Assembly (NCBI RefSeq): GCF_000346465.2
Contig: NC_034014.1
Location: 20,120,367-20,184,366 of the forward strand
Length of the DNA: 64,000 nt
Source of the DNA: Prunus persica
Lineage: Eukaryota; Streptophyta; Magnoliopsida; Rosales; Rosaceae
Reading direction: 5' to 3'
Shown here: positions 34,952 through 50,563 of the stretch, one piece after another
Layout of the letters: every line of letters begins with the position of its first letter
Position numbering within the stretch: position 1 is the stretch's first letter
Translations under genes and position numbers: made by a program
Notes under the pieces: generated by a model
The model's input: only the letters and a program-made list of their open reading frames with translations
Told to the model about the DNA's origin: nothing
Databases searched by the model: none

Positions 34952-35285
34952 GGAGATTCACTATTATACCCAATATAGGGGCCTAAATTATAAAAATGCC
35001 CCACATGAAATGGACTTTAGAAACACACCCAAAGCCCATTTACAACATAACAAAGAGACTTTTAACTTCTTATAAATTACAAAACTGCCATCAATTTCTT
35101 AAAACAAGTCCAACCCCAAAATCTCATAAAAATGTCCAAAACACTCAATAGGCATCAAAGTAATTTAATAATCAATATTAAATTCAATAAGGCTGACTGT
35201 CATTTTTTGGATTTGTTTATAGAAATTCAATGGTGTAGGGTTTATTTATAATAGTGCTAAGAATGGAAATATCACTAAATATCTC
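34952..35285. mobile_element. 334-bp MULE-type MITE, family A copy 3
   Basis: Ends GGAGATTCACTATTATACCC and GAAATATCACTAAATATCTC are inverted and match the copies at 1487 and 15549 (including CTTTAGAAACACACCCAAAG). Flanks are TTAAAAAAAAA on both sides, consistent with a 9-11-bp duplication but of low complexity. Confidence 0.7.
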
Positions 35286-36073
35286 TTAAAAAAAAAGGCT
35301 TATTTATTTTAATGCCTCTTGAAACTTCGATCAAATCTCAATTTACCCTTCGAAAGTTAAAGTTGCTCACTTAACCTCCTTGACCGTGATTTCGTGTTCC
35401 ACTTTAACACCCCCGGCGCGTTATCTCCATTAATAACTCTATCAATTTTGATTACGTTGCAGTGCTATTTTAGTCTGTTTACCACAAGTGATGATGTGTC
35501 ACGTAAATGGCCCACTTTTTTTTGTTTAAATTGAATTAACTATAAAATAGTGTAATTGTTTAGTGTAAAAAAAATATAAATAAATAAATAAAAATATTCT
35601 TCTCTATACTTTAAAAATAAAATAAAATAAAATAATTTTTTAAAAAGGGAGTAAATTAACAAAACAAAAGAATAAAAAGGTTAAAAAACAAAACAACAGA
35701 ACTAAAAAATAAAATAAAATCAAAACATTCAAAAAACAGTGCAACCTCCCCCTTTGTCCAACAACCACCATCTTCCTTATAGCACCACCCACACCAGCGC
35801 ACCCCCACACCCCAGCCACCAAACCATCACCTAAGCCAACCACACTCCACCTCGTCCCCAATCATTTGAGCCCCGAGCCACAACCCACAAACCTAGCTAC
35901 CAAACCATCACCCATGCCATCCACACTCCCCAACCCCCAATCATCTGAAATCGACACCATACACCCAGCTGCCCCCTGAACTTCCTCGACCCAATAGCCA
36001 CCTCACTCCAAATCCCCACCCCAACGGAAGGAGAACCTTCGCAATTAAAAAAAGTTTTTAATTTTTGAGTTAG

Positions 36074-36173
36074 NNNNNNNNNNNNNNNNNNNNNNNNNNN
36101 NNNNNNNNNNNNNNNNNNNNNNNNNNNNNNNNNNNNNNNNNNNNNNNNNNNNNNNNNNNNNNNNNNNNNNNNN
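36074..36173. other. Assembly gap (100 N)
   Basis: Exactly 100 N, a conventional gap of unknown size. Confidence 1.
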
Positions 36174-36371
36174 AGGAAGAAAAAAAAAAAAAGATAAAAA
36201 AAAAAGTGGGGGGGGGGGGGTGTGGTGGTGTGGGTGGTGTTTGTTTGGGCCAAAATCTTGTTTCCAGCGGCAAAGGCTAGCCCTAGCAGGAGATGGGGTC
36301 CACGAACCTAGGCTAGCCCTCAGGCAAGATCTGCCTTAGTTCAAGCCCCAGTTTGTTGACGTCAGGGATGA

Positions 36372-36842
36372 AAAACATTTAAAAAAAATCTTTAAAAAAT
36401 ACAAAAAATTCAAATTTTTTTAGAAATAAATACTTAGTTGTAGTTTTCACTTCCTACACCAAAACTCTATACAAATTTCTCTCCTCATATCTCATGTGAA
36501 TAGTTGTTGTCATGGTAATTGGTGGAAACACCACAACCTTTTGCAAAGGCAGCAACTATTCATGTGAATAGTGGCTGCCCTAGCCCCCCTTGCCATAACA
36601 AATGGCAAATGGGTGGAGTTGCTCTTAGAGCATTTCCACTCATTTGTTATTGCAAAAGGCAAGGGCTATTACTATTCACTTGAATAGTGGCAGCCATTGC
36701 AAAAGGTTGTGGTGTTTCCACCCATTGCCATAGCAACTACTATTCACATGAGATATTATGTGAGAAATTTGTATAGAGTTTTGGTTGGAAAGTGAAGAAT
36801 ATAACTAAATATTTATTTAAAAAAAATATGAATTTTTAAATA
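36372..36842. repeat. Long inverted repeat (foldback MITE), ~235-bp arms
   Basis: The arms pair around a centre at about 36633 (GCTCTTAGAGC). Left-arm motifs CTCTATACAAATTTCTCTC, GGTGGAAACACCACAACCTT and ATTCATGTGAATAGTGGC reappear in reverse complement on the right (GAAATTTGTATAGAG, GGTTGTGGTGTTTCCACCC, CCACTATTCAAGTG). A transcript through it would form a long near-perfect hairpin. Confidence 0.75.
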
Positions 36843-37294
36843 TATTTTTGGTTGTTGACATCAACAAACTCAGACTAGAAGTCAGGCTGATTTCACCTGC
36901 GGGCTGGCCCAGTCTTGTGAGACCCATGACTTGCCCGGGCAAATTTGGCCCTTTGGAAGCTGCTGCCTAGGCTCGAGCCCTGTCCTGCCATGGCTGGGGG
37001 TAGCTGCTAGACTTTCTCTTAGTGGATATAACAGTAGGGGGTAAAGTGAAATATGAAATTACGATTAAGAGGGTTAAAGTGAAATTTGACCGAAGTTTCA
37101 AAGAGCACTATAATAAATAACTATAAACCCAACAAATTCTAATAAATTTTATTCCTTGTCAATGGGTGATGGGTGGAGAGGTTATCAAATAATTAAATAC
37201 TAATGCAAGACTTCATTTTTCTTATGTGAGAAATTTACACTCAACACTCACACCCGTGTGTAGTGTCAATATGCACATACCTATAAGTCTATTT

Positions 37295-38484
37295 GGGCTC
37301 GTTTGGTACACAGGACTGTCTTGGCATGGACTATGTTTAGGAACTGGTTTGGCTTGGCTTGGCTTGGTCTAAGTTGGATAACACTTATCCTGCGTTTGGT
37401 GTATGCTTGGACTAGGACTAGAATTTTTTTTATTTTTTCAAAAATATCTATATGTATATATACATACATATAATATATATATGTATATATACATGTATAT
37501 AAGTATATTATAATAATATTATATATTTTAAATAATATAAACGTACATATATATATAAGTGTATGTAGGTGTATATATGTATATTATAATATACATGGGT
37601 ATAATACATATACATATATTTATATATATGTATGTATAATATAATATATAATATATATATGGGTATGTTATAATAATAATAATATACATGTATATACGTG
37701 TATATATGTATATTATATATGTATGTATATATACATATACATTACATATATTATAAAATACATATGTATACATAATATATGTATAATATATGTATATATA
37801 TTATATATTATAATATACATATATATACGTATATACATGTATATAATATATGTGTATATAGGTGTATCTATATATTATAATATATACATGGGTATAATAC
37901 ATATACATATATATGTATATTATAATAGATAATATATATGGGTATGTTATAATAATAATATACATGTATATATGTATATTATAATATATATACATATAGT
38001 ATAAATATATAATGTATATGTGTATATACGTGTGTATATGTATATTATAATACATACATGGGTATAATATATATACACATATATGTATATATACTTATAT
38101 ATATATTACATATATACATGTATGCTATTATTATAATATTAATATGTATGTGTATATGAGTATATTATAATAATAATATACGTGTATATATCTATATGTA
38201 TTTATATATTATATATGTATATATGTGTTTATATATATATGTATATACGTGTATATATGTACATTAATATATAATATAATATATATTACATATATACATG
38301 TATACATGTATGTATTATTATAATATTAATATGTATGTGTATATGAGTATATTATAATAATAATATATATGTATATATCTATATGTATTTATATATATTA
38401 TATATGTATATATGTGTTTATATATATACATGTATATGTGTATATACATGTATATATGTACATTATAGTATATGTGTATGTAAT

Positions 38485-38563
<79 letters not shown>

Positions 38564-38793
38564 GTAATATATGTTATTAGTATTACAATATAATATATGC
38601 ATCTTATACATTGGTGAACATAGGACTAGCTAATCCTCCCTTTCTACATGGGTTTAGTAGTCCCCTCCTAATGAGGTATTTTTGATGGGCCCGGTATTAG
38701 CAATCCCATCTAAGACTAGAATTAAATAAAACAAACATGGTACTAAATTTAGTCCAAGCCAGTCCAAGCCAAACCTGTGTACCAAACGACCTC
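37295..38793. mobile_element. TIR element with hypervariable AT core
   Basis: The left end GGGCTCGTTTGGTACACAGG and right end CCAAACCTGTGTACCAAACG are inverted repeats, extending into TTGGCTTGGCTTGG / CCAAGCCAGTCCAAGCC. The flanks CTATAAGT and GTATAAGT may be an 8-bp duplication (hAT-like) but are uncertain. The interior 37440-38600 is almost pure TA/TATG/TAA repeats with a recurring ATGGGTATAATACATATACA-like unit. Confidence 0.5.
38487..38563. repeat. (AAT)n microsatellite, ~25 units
   Basis: An uninterrupted AAT trinucleotide run inside the AT-rich core at 37440-38600. Confidence 0.95.
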
Positions 38794-40224
38794 TTTAAGT
38801 ATAAGTGAGTAGTACATGACGTTTGTGGACGATGATATCTGTTGTGTATAATTTGGGCCGGTGGGGGTGTCGCGTGCGAGGTAGAGGCAACAGACACTTG
38901 TCGGGAACAGCAAACTAATACATTCAACGCAAACAATCATGCCAAGCGCAGCTCTCCAAATCAAACAGAAAACAAACTGAAATAACCAAATAGAAATATT
39001 AAGAAATCACCCAATTATGTACATAGAAACACTGAATTTAAACCTAGAAACACAGTCTCCTTTGCATCACGACACTGACACCTAAAGCGAACGCACAGCC
39101 ACACAATTGTTTAAACCAAACCATAAACTTGCAATTTCCTTTTAACAGAGACAAAGTACCCACGCCTCCATCTGCATCTCCACCACTCTATCACCCAAAC
39201 CACAATCAAATGCATTCTACCAAACCAAAAATCAAGCCCATTTAAAAATTCCATAAACAAAACATTCTCAAAAGATTACAGGGAACCCGAAACCATCCCA
39301 TAAATTAAATCCACACCTCCATATGCAAAATTTGATTATAAGCATGTAGATTCCAGAAGACCCTAAACCAATTTCGAAGAAACCCCTAAATCAATTTCTT
39401 ACAAATCCATACACCATAAACCAAATTCACAAAAACCCCAAATTTCAAAGAAAAGGAAGATGAACAGTACCTCGTGGATGTCAACTGTGGAGTTAAACTT
39501 GGATGAACAGCCACCGCTGAGGGAGAAAGACGATTGTGTCGGAGAGAGAGAGAGTTACACGAGGGAGAGAGCTGAGCGACAGAGAGGGACGGGCCGAAGA
39601 GAGATGGAGCTAAGAGAGTTGAGAGAGAACCCAATTTCTGAAAAACTGATATGGGTACAATCAGTCCACAATAAAGATGTATTTATATGTGATAGTTGTA
39701 AAAAAATTGAGAAGGGGTGGTATTTTTAATTAAAATTATAAAAAAGGTGGCATTTTAAGCTATTTCCCTACATTCAACGCATCCACATTATATAATTCCA
39801 TATCAAAAGACAAAACATCGCTGTTAGATATGTATATTTACATATCGAACAGAAAACTGAAAAGAAAAATGATCATGATATCAGTTTGTTGTGTGCTGTG
39901 AGCATCATCCGGGTTGCTACAGTTATAACCCTATGGCTACGTCATGAACAACCTTTGTTCATGTTTTTGAATTTTGTACAACTTGCCAGAAACCAAATTA
40001 AATAAACTCCCCGAAAAGGGGGCATTGAATTTTGCAATCCCTTTGTTTTCAGACTTGAGAACTCAGAGAGTACCACTCTTTCCACATATCCTTTTTTTTA
40101 CCGATTACAGTGAGAAGAAAAGACATAGAAGGCATTTCTTGCATAGAGAAAGGTGAACATGTAAACTAAAATGCTTTGTTTTTCTATAAACAAATAAAAA
40201 GAATACCAATGCTTTTTGCAGAAG

Positions 40225-40256
<32 letters not shown>

Positions 40257-42007
40257 GTTTTAACTAAAAAATAGAGAAAATTATTGTAGATGCTATATTT
40301 CATAAATTTAGTTTTAAAAGTCTAAGTATTTTCACTTATATTACTAATCATCTAAATCCTGGAATCCAATCCCTATTTCTACTTTACGAGCCAGATAGTA
40401 TAGCATAAAAAATAATATATTGCCTAGAAAATAATCTTTATTTGAGGGACACCCTTATAGGGCCAACTCTACATTGTATTTCACTAATCCAAACCGTCTA
40501 TTTTTTAGAAAATCATTCAAAGATCATTTCTACAAAAAATCACTTGAATCCGATATCATTTGACCACTCAATTGAATTATTGAAATTTTAGTACTTTCTT
40601 GAAGCACCGTGTTAATTGATTTTGTAAGAAAATAAATCGTAAAGAATCCTAAAAAGTGTTCCTTAAATAAAATTATTTGAAAAATCTCTCAATAAAGGGG
40701 ACTGTAATATATATATAGAAGCGATTTCTTGACAAGGATTTAAGTTTTCTGTTCGTACGTATATGACATATGCTCAAGTGTGGACATATCAATGGGTATA
40801 TATGTTAAGCAACTGGTAGGGCAGAGGCGATATCTGCATGGATATGTAATATCTCATCAGTTTCGTCTTTACATGCACATCTAAGGCTTAGATTTGATAC
40901 ACGGCCAAATGGGATTTGTCGGACTCGGTTGGACAAGCATACAAGCATCTGGTCAATTTCCTCCCAATCCTCATGCTTGTTCAGATTCAGACTTGTCAGC
41001 ATCTACACACGTTCATCCAAAAACCCAACTGTTGACGATCGATAATATTAACATTTTACACTGTTTTATTTTATTCCATATTTTTGAACAGGAGTTAGAA
41101 TTTATTTATCTTTATGGGAATATCTAAAATTAGACGATTCGAATTATTAAAATACAATGTATAATGGACCCTATAAAAGTGTTTCTGAACTGAAGCTCTC
41201 AGTATTCAAAAACGGAAACATAAATATGACGTGCATAGAGCTTGTAAGTGTTCTTCTAAATTAATATTCTATATGTTTTTCCTCGTTTTCGGCTGTCGAC
41301 ATAGGATTTCAACTATGATTGATTGTTTTCTCCTTCTATGGGGTTGCGACGTGTGAAGGGGGAAATATTCATATAAAAGCAAAAGTGGATTATTGAAGGA
41401 GAAATCCATACTTATAAGGGCAAAAGGAAGTTTCCGAATTGGCCTTCTTAGTTTTACAAATTTGATGAGACAGAAGATGATATGTTTATAACCATAGGAT
41501 GAGTAGTTGAAATACCTGGGATGGTGTATTTCCCGCAACAACAACAACAAAAACAGATTCAAACAACAAGTGGTGATTCGAGTGAAGATGAAGAAAATTT
41601 GTACTGTTTTTATAGACCAAGACACAAACAAATTTAAAATAATTTCTTATTCATCCAAATAATATCAAGGCAGCTTTTTAAAGCAATTTTGAGGCCCAAA
41701 ACATTGAGGCCAGTGGCCACTACCATATGGTATGATTCAAACCCACATTTCTCTCCGACTAGTTTTTAAAGGATGGCTCAAGCTCAAGGCCTTTTACCTG
41801 TTCCACCTAAAAATAACCACCTCCCCTTCCTCCCCCGCCGGCGGCACTCCCCTCATGTGATTTTGGACAAAATGGAAGTTGTAATCTTGTGAAAAAAATT
41901 TAGAAAAAAGGAAACAATTCAAAATCAGGCAAAATCATGCTTCAGTATCAATTATGAAGCTAGAAAAAAGAAGAAAGACGCATCGTTGTGATATTCGCGT
42001 TGGTTTA
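38794..42007. other. Intergenic; no supported gene
   Basis: AT-rich with a (TA)n at about 40226-40250 and scattered short frames. A GA-rich patch at 39540-39620 resembles a 5' leader but has no coding frame behind it. No splice-consistent gene could be built. Confidence 0.4.
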
Positions 42008-42615
42008 GGCCCTGTTTGGAATTGTTTTTTTTGGCCAAAAACCTGCTTCACTTTAAAGTTAAGCAGTTTAAGGTATATGATAAAAATAAAATATCTCAAT
42101 TATTTTAAAAGTAATTTTTAAAAGCAAGTTATGGGTTGCGTTTCAAAGCTGTTTTCAAAGAAGGCAGAGATAAGTTTTTAATGAATTTTTTAAATTCCCA
42201 AAATACCATCATTCATTTTTAAAAATGACACCACCTCCACCTCCACATCCAACTCTACCACTTTCACCACCACCACCACCACCTCCTTCACCACTAACAC
42301 CACCTCCACCTCAACAACCGCCATCCCCACCACCACCACCACTACCACAACCACCATCTCCACCTTTATCACAGCCACTACCACCACATAATTAGCGCAT
42401 AACATTTTCAATATCATATCTATTTGAGTCATTATTCACAGTTACAATAGTTTTATATTAAAAGTTACCAAGCGGTTTTGACACTGTTTTTTGCACTAAC
42501 AATATTTTTAAAGAATTATTTACCAAACATGGAGTTGCTTTATTTTACAGCTAATTATTTTCAAAGCATAGCATAAGCAACTTTTAAAAAAGTGATAGCG
42601 ATCTCAAACTGGCCC
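42008..42615. mobile_element. PIF/Harbinger (Tourist-like) MITE, 608 bp
   Basis: Ends GGCCCTGTTTGGAATTG and CGATCTCAAACTGGCCC are imperfect inverted repeats. The element is flanked by the 3-bp target TTA on both sides (42005-42007 and 42616-42618), the usual signature of PIF/Harbinger elements. A CCACCA-rich block lies at 42230-42390 inside; its long open frames are compositional. Confidence 0.65.
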
Positions 42616-42988
42616 TTAGTAACTTTTAAGTAAAAATGGTTTCTAGTAAGATTTATATTTAATTTACCATTATAATTCTAAAACTAGCCCCTTGGCATGC
42701 GTGTGCCAATCGGGTTTTTATTAAGGGTATACTAGTGATTTGCCCCCTAAACTTGTACTTAACTTTCGATTTACTCCCTATCCTTTTTTTTTTATTTATT
42801 TATAGAAAATTAAGGATATGAACTTCTTTTTTTGGCGAATTTCCGCCCTGCCGTCTACCTCTGCAACATTTCATCCAATTTGCTGTTAAATATGAGAGCA
42901 AAATGGTTATTTTCGTATGTTAATATATAAATAATGAAAAATAAAATAAAATAATGAAAATTGGAATAATACTTCTCTCTCTCTCTAT

Positions 42989-43171
42989 GTGAGAATTACG
43001 GGCATTGATGAAAAAAGGAGGTTTTCTTGCTCTAAGACTTTGAAACTTCAATTTTTGTTTAATGGGTTTGGGGTTTGGAGGACTAGTTTATGTAGTAGTG
43101 GAAATTTAGCTAGAAAGCTTTCACCTTGGGTTGGAAAGCTCACTGAGCTTAGAACAATGAACTTAAGTTGA
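42989..43171 (+). pseudogene. RPK2-like LRR receptor-kinase fragment captured in the MULE
   Basis: Open frame whose residues RRFSCSKTLKLQFLFNGFGV and KLSPWVGKLTELRTMNLS resemble the segment just before and into the first leucine-rich repeats of RPK2/TOAD2-type receptor kinases (FSCSK...QFPLYGFGIRR...GKLSP.I.KLTELRVLSL as I recall it). Only ~60 codons are present, with no kinase domain, so it is a non-functional fragment. Homology is from memory, not from a search. Confidence 0.55.
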
Positions 43172-43216
43172 TTTTGGTTTGGTCTGGGGGTGGATCTCGC
43201 GTGGGTATGGGGCTCA

Positions 43217-43220
<4 letters not shown>

Positions 43221-43254
<34 letters not shown>
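43221..43254. repeat. (GA)17 microsatellite
   Basis: GA dinucleotide run inside the Pack-MULE-like element, followed by ~170 bp of GGAGGAGA-type purine-rich DNA. Confidence 0.95.
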
Positions 43255-43258
<4 letters not shown>

Positions 43259-44095
43259 AGGGTGGAGGAGATGGAAGGGGAAGAAGGGGACAGGGAAGAA
43301 GAGGATGAAGGGAAAGGGAGGGAATGGAGGAGACGGAAGGGGAAGGAAGAGATAGATCAGAAGTGGAGGGTGGGGGAGATGAAAAGGGAAGGAAGGGAAG
43401 AGGAGGAGGAAGGAGAAGGGGTGTTTGGCTCTAGGTTCCTCTTTTGCTTCAATTTTTTTTTAAAAAATAAAAATTTAAAAATAATTTAACCGAAAATTAG
43501 ATGAAATATTGAGGATTTAGACGGTAGGGGGGAAATTGGCCAAAAAGAGAGTTCATATCCTTAATTTTCTTAAAAGAAAAATAGGGGGCAAATTGAAAGT
43601 TAGGTACAAATTCAGAGGGTAAATCATTAGTATACCTTTTTACTAATGAGTGTTATATTATTTTTAATTTAAAAAGGAAGTTTTGAAGGTAGTTGTCTCT
43701 TATTTTAGTAATAACTTCTCCTGGTTTTATGGATAACTACAGCAAATGTTCTTTTCTTTTCGTTTTTATAATTTTAATTTTAATTTAAATAAATTATGAA
43801 TGTACTATTTTATCCATATTTAATAAAGGGTCTTGTATTTTAGTATTTTTATTAACCAACGATAATTGTGGGATTTTGAAAATTTCACTTTTAACCCCAC
43901 ATGGGCCATATCCATATCCCAAACAAAATCTCCACGCAAAGTCCCCCTTTCACATGGTACACCTACATGTGCTCTTTTGGCACCCTTTTATCATTATTCT
44001 TTTCCACCCTCCCTTAACATTATTCTTTTCTTCCTCATTATCCTAGTGGGTTCTATTTTGTTCGGACTATGAACCAGGTTTAACAATATATTAAA

Positions 44096-45402
44096 GGCTT
44101 AATTGCTACAAAGCCCCTTGAAACATTGGTCAAATCTCATTTTACCATTTTAAAGTTAAAGTGAGCCACTTTGTCACCTTAACCAAGGTTTGATGTTCCA
44201 CATTGCCCCTTACCGTCAACTCCATCCAAAAGTCTGTTAAGTTTAATGATGTGGCAATGGTGTTTTAATAATTTTGTGTACCTTTTTACTCACCAATTTG
44301 AATGGGTGATGTGGCAAAGTAGAGCCCACCTCTAGCATGGATTAAAAAAGGGTGTTGATTTTCCTACTTCCCTTTTATCCATCCACACTCCCTTTTGTTT
44401 TTTTAATACTTTCTACTATAAGATAAAAAGAAGTGTAAGTGAAACAAAAAAGGAGTGAGAACATAGCATTTTTAAAAAAATGGAGTATAAGTGGATAAAA
44501 AAGGAGTGGGAAAATCAGTACCCTTAAAAAATAATAAACATTGTTTACTTTAAAAAATAAAAATACAAACATAAAATTTAAAACTTAAAAAAAAATTTGA
44601 TTTTTTTTTTCCTCTCTCTCTCTGTCGGGTGGGTTGGGGGGGTGGGTGGGNNNNNNNNNNNNNNNNNNNNNNNNNNNNNNNNNNNNNNNNNNNNNNNNNN
44701 NNNNNNNNNNNNNNNNNNNNNNNNNNNNNNNNNNNNNNNNNNNNNNNNNNNNNNNNNNNNNNNNNNNNNNNNNNNNNNNNNNNNNNNNNNNNNNNNNNNN
44801 NNNNNNNNNNNNNNNNNNNNNNNNNNNNNNNNNNNNNNNNNNNNNNNNNNNNNNNNNNNNNNNNNNNNNNNNNNNNNNNNNNNNNNNNNNNNNNNNNNNN
44901 NNNNNNNNNNNNNNNNNNNNNNNNNNNNNNNNNNNNNNNNNNNNNNNNNNNNNNNNNNNNNNNNNNNNNNNNNNNNNNNNNNNNNNNNNNNNNNNNNNNN
45001 NNNNGAAGTAGATGAATGGTATGGCACTGGGATTCTATGGGTTTTAGATTAGCGCTGAGAAGAAGGTGGTGGGGGTGGATTGGTGCGACTGGGGAGAAGG
45101 TTTATTTTTCTTTTTCAATTTATGTTTGTATTTTAATTTTTAAAATAATTATTTTTTAATTAATTTTTTATCTATATTGGAGGTGGTCTTCACTTTGCCA
45201 CATGACCCACTCAAATTAGAGTAAATTACCTAGGTGCACAAAAATACTAAAACACCTCTGCTACATCGTCAAACTTAAAAGGACGTTTGGATAGAATTGA
45301 CGGTAAAGAACAATGTGGAACATCAAACCTTGGTACGGAAAAGTCTTTAAGAGGGAAAAATGAGAGTTGCATTATTTTAGGTTGCAGTGTAACAATTAAG
45401 CC
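44096..45402. mobile_element. MULE-like TIR element, family B copy 2
   Basis: Ends GGCTTAATTGCTACAAAGCC and TGCAGTGTAACAATTAAGCC are inverted, with inner blocks (AACCAAGGTTTGATGTTCCA versus TGTGGAACATCAAACCTTGG) showing TIRs of at least 110 bp. Flanks are TATATTAAA (44087-44095) and TATGTTAAA (45403-45411), a 9-bp duplication with one mismatch. A 354-base gap lies inside. Its right end is only 225 bp upstream of the glucanase ATG. Confidence 0.78.
44651..45004. other. Assembly gap (354 N)
   Basis: Run of N within the family B MULE, beginning after a G-rich GGTGGGTGGG stretch. Long frames reported across it are meaningless. Confidence 1.
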
Positions 45403-45627
45403 TATGTTAAATTAAATTAATGTGAAGAGCATTGCTAGTGATCTTTGTGCTTGTCTACAAAGTTGAATTTGGTATATAAATTGGGTGATAAGGAAGGAAC
45501 TACAACGATTCTCCCAGGTGGGGTTTTGGGGGTTAAAATAAGCTCTCTACTTTATTGGGGTTTATCTTTCGTTGCGGATGGATTCTATATTTGTGCTTTC
45601 TCGGTGCTTTTGAAGCCAGCATTCTTC

Positions 45628-50276
<4,649 letters not shown>

Positions 50277-50563
50277 CAAATCATACCTGAAATACATCAC
50301 GGCTCACCACTTGGAGAGAAATATCTAAATGCAGATTCTCTTCGTTTCTGCTCAACCATCACATTCATATTTTTTCATATTGTTTTGCAAAATTGCAGAT
50401 CCAATAAAATTGTGGAAGGACAGAAAATGTCAATGATTCTGTAACAAATTTGAGGCTATATGTATTACACTCTTTGTCAATGATATATGAGAGAATTTTC
50501 TTCCTAATCTCTCACACTACTGTGCAAAACATGAATCTCATCTAAAATCACTCTTCTAGTTAA

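Larger units (their letters stand above)
35297..37123. mobile_element. MULE-like TIR element, family B copy 1 (contains nested hairpin and N gap)
   Basis: The left end (TTATTTATTTTAATGCCTCT, TGAAACTTCGATCAAATCTC) and right end (AATTTGACCGAAGTTTCAAA, then TATAATAAATAA) are inverted repeats. They belong to the same family as 44096-45402. The interior is non-coding, with CCACC-rich sequence, the gap at 36074-36173 and the nested inverted repeat at 36372-36842. A clean target duplication was not found, so the boundaries are approximate. Confidence 0.55.
42724..43636. mobile_element. Pack-MULE-like element (~0.9 kb)
   Basis: Terminal inverted repeats of roughly 130 bp: left GGGTATACTAGTGATTTGCC and CTTAACTTTCGATTTACTCC; right, reversed, GGTATACTAATGATTTACCC and CCTAACTTTCAATTTGCCCC. 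Flanks are TTTTTATTA (42715-42723) and TTTTTACTA (43637-43645), a 9-bp duplication with one mismatch. The interior has a fragment resembling a receptor kinase (42989-43171), a GA microsatellite and a purine-rich stretch, but no transposase. Confidence 0.7.
42684..43890 (-). mobile_element. Diverged Helitron copy interrupted by a MULE
   Basis: The minus-strand 3' terminus, hairpin plus CTAG (42687-42684, hairpin around GGCATGCGTGTGCC), matches the Helitron at 14357-14644. Matching body sequence resumes after the inserted element at 42724-43636 (TTTAATTTTAATTTAAATAA, TTTATCCATATTTAATAA, ATTTTGAAAATTTCAC). The 5' TC end is not preserved. Confidence 0.5.

Noticed and set aside
37528..38593. Tyr/Ile-rich open frames
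   Set aside because: They are translations of TA/TATG/AAT microsatellites.
39386..39729. Overlapping frames near a GA-rich patch that resembles a gene start
   Set aside because: Both strands are open over low-complexity GA/CT sequence; no downstream exon or domain could be linked.
42190..42432. Val-rich / Pro-Pro-Pro-rich frames in the CCACCA block (extensin-like)
   Set aside because: A repeat-derived composition inside a MITE; no signal peptide and no YK-type extensin motifs.
44578..45052. Long frames crossing the N run
   Set aside because: They exist only because N codons were translated as X.
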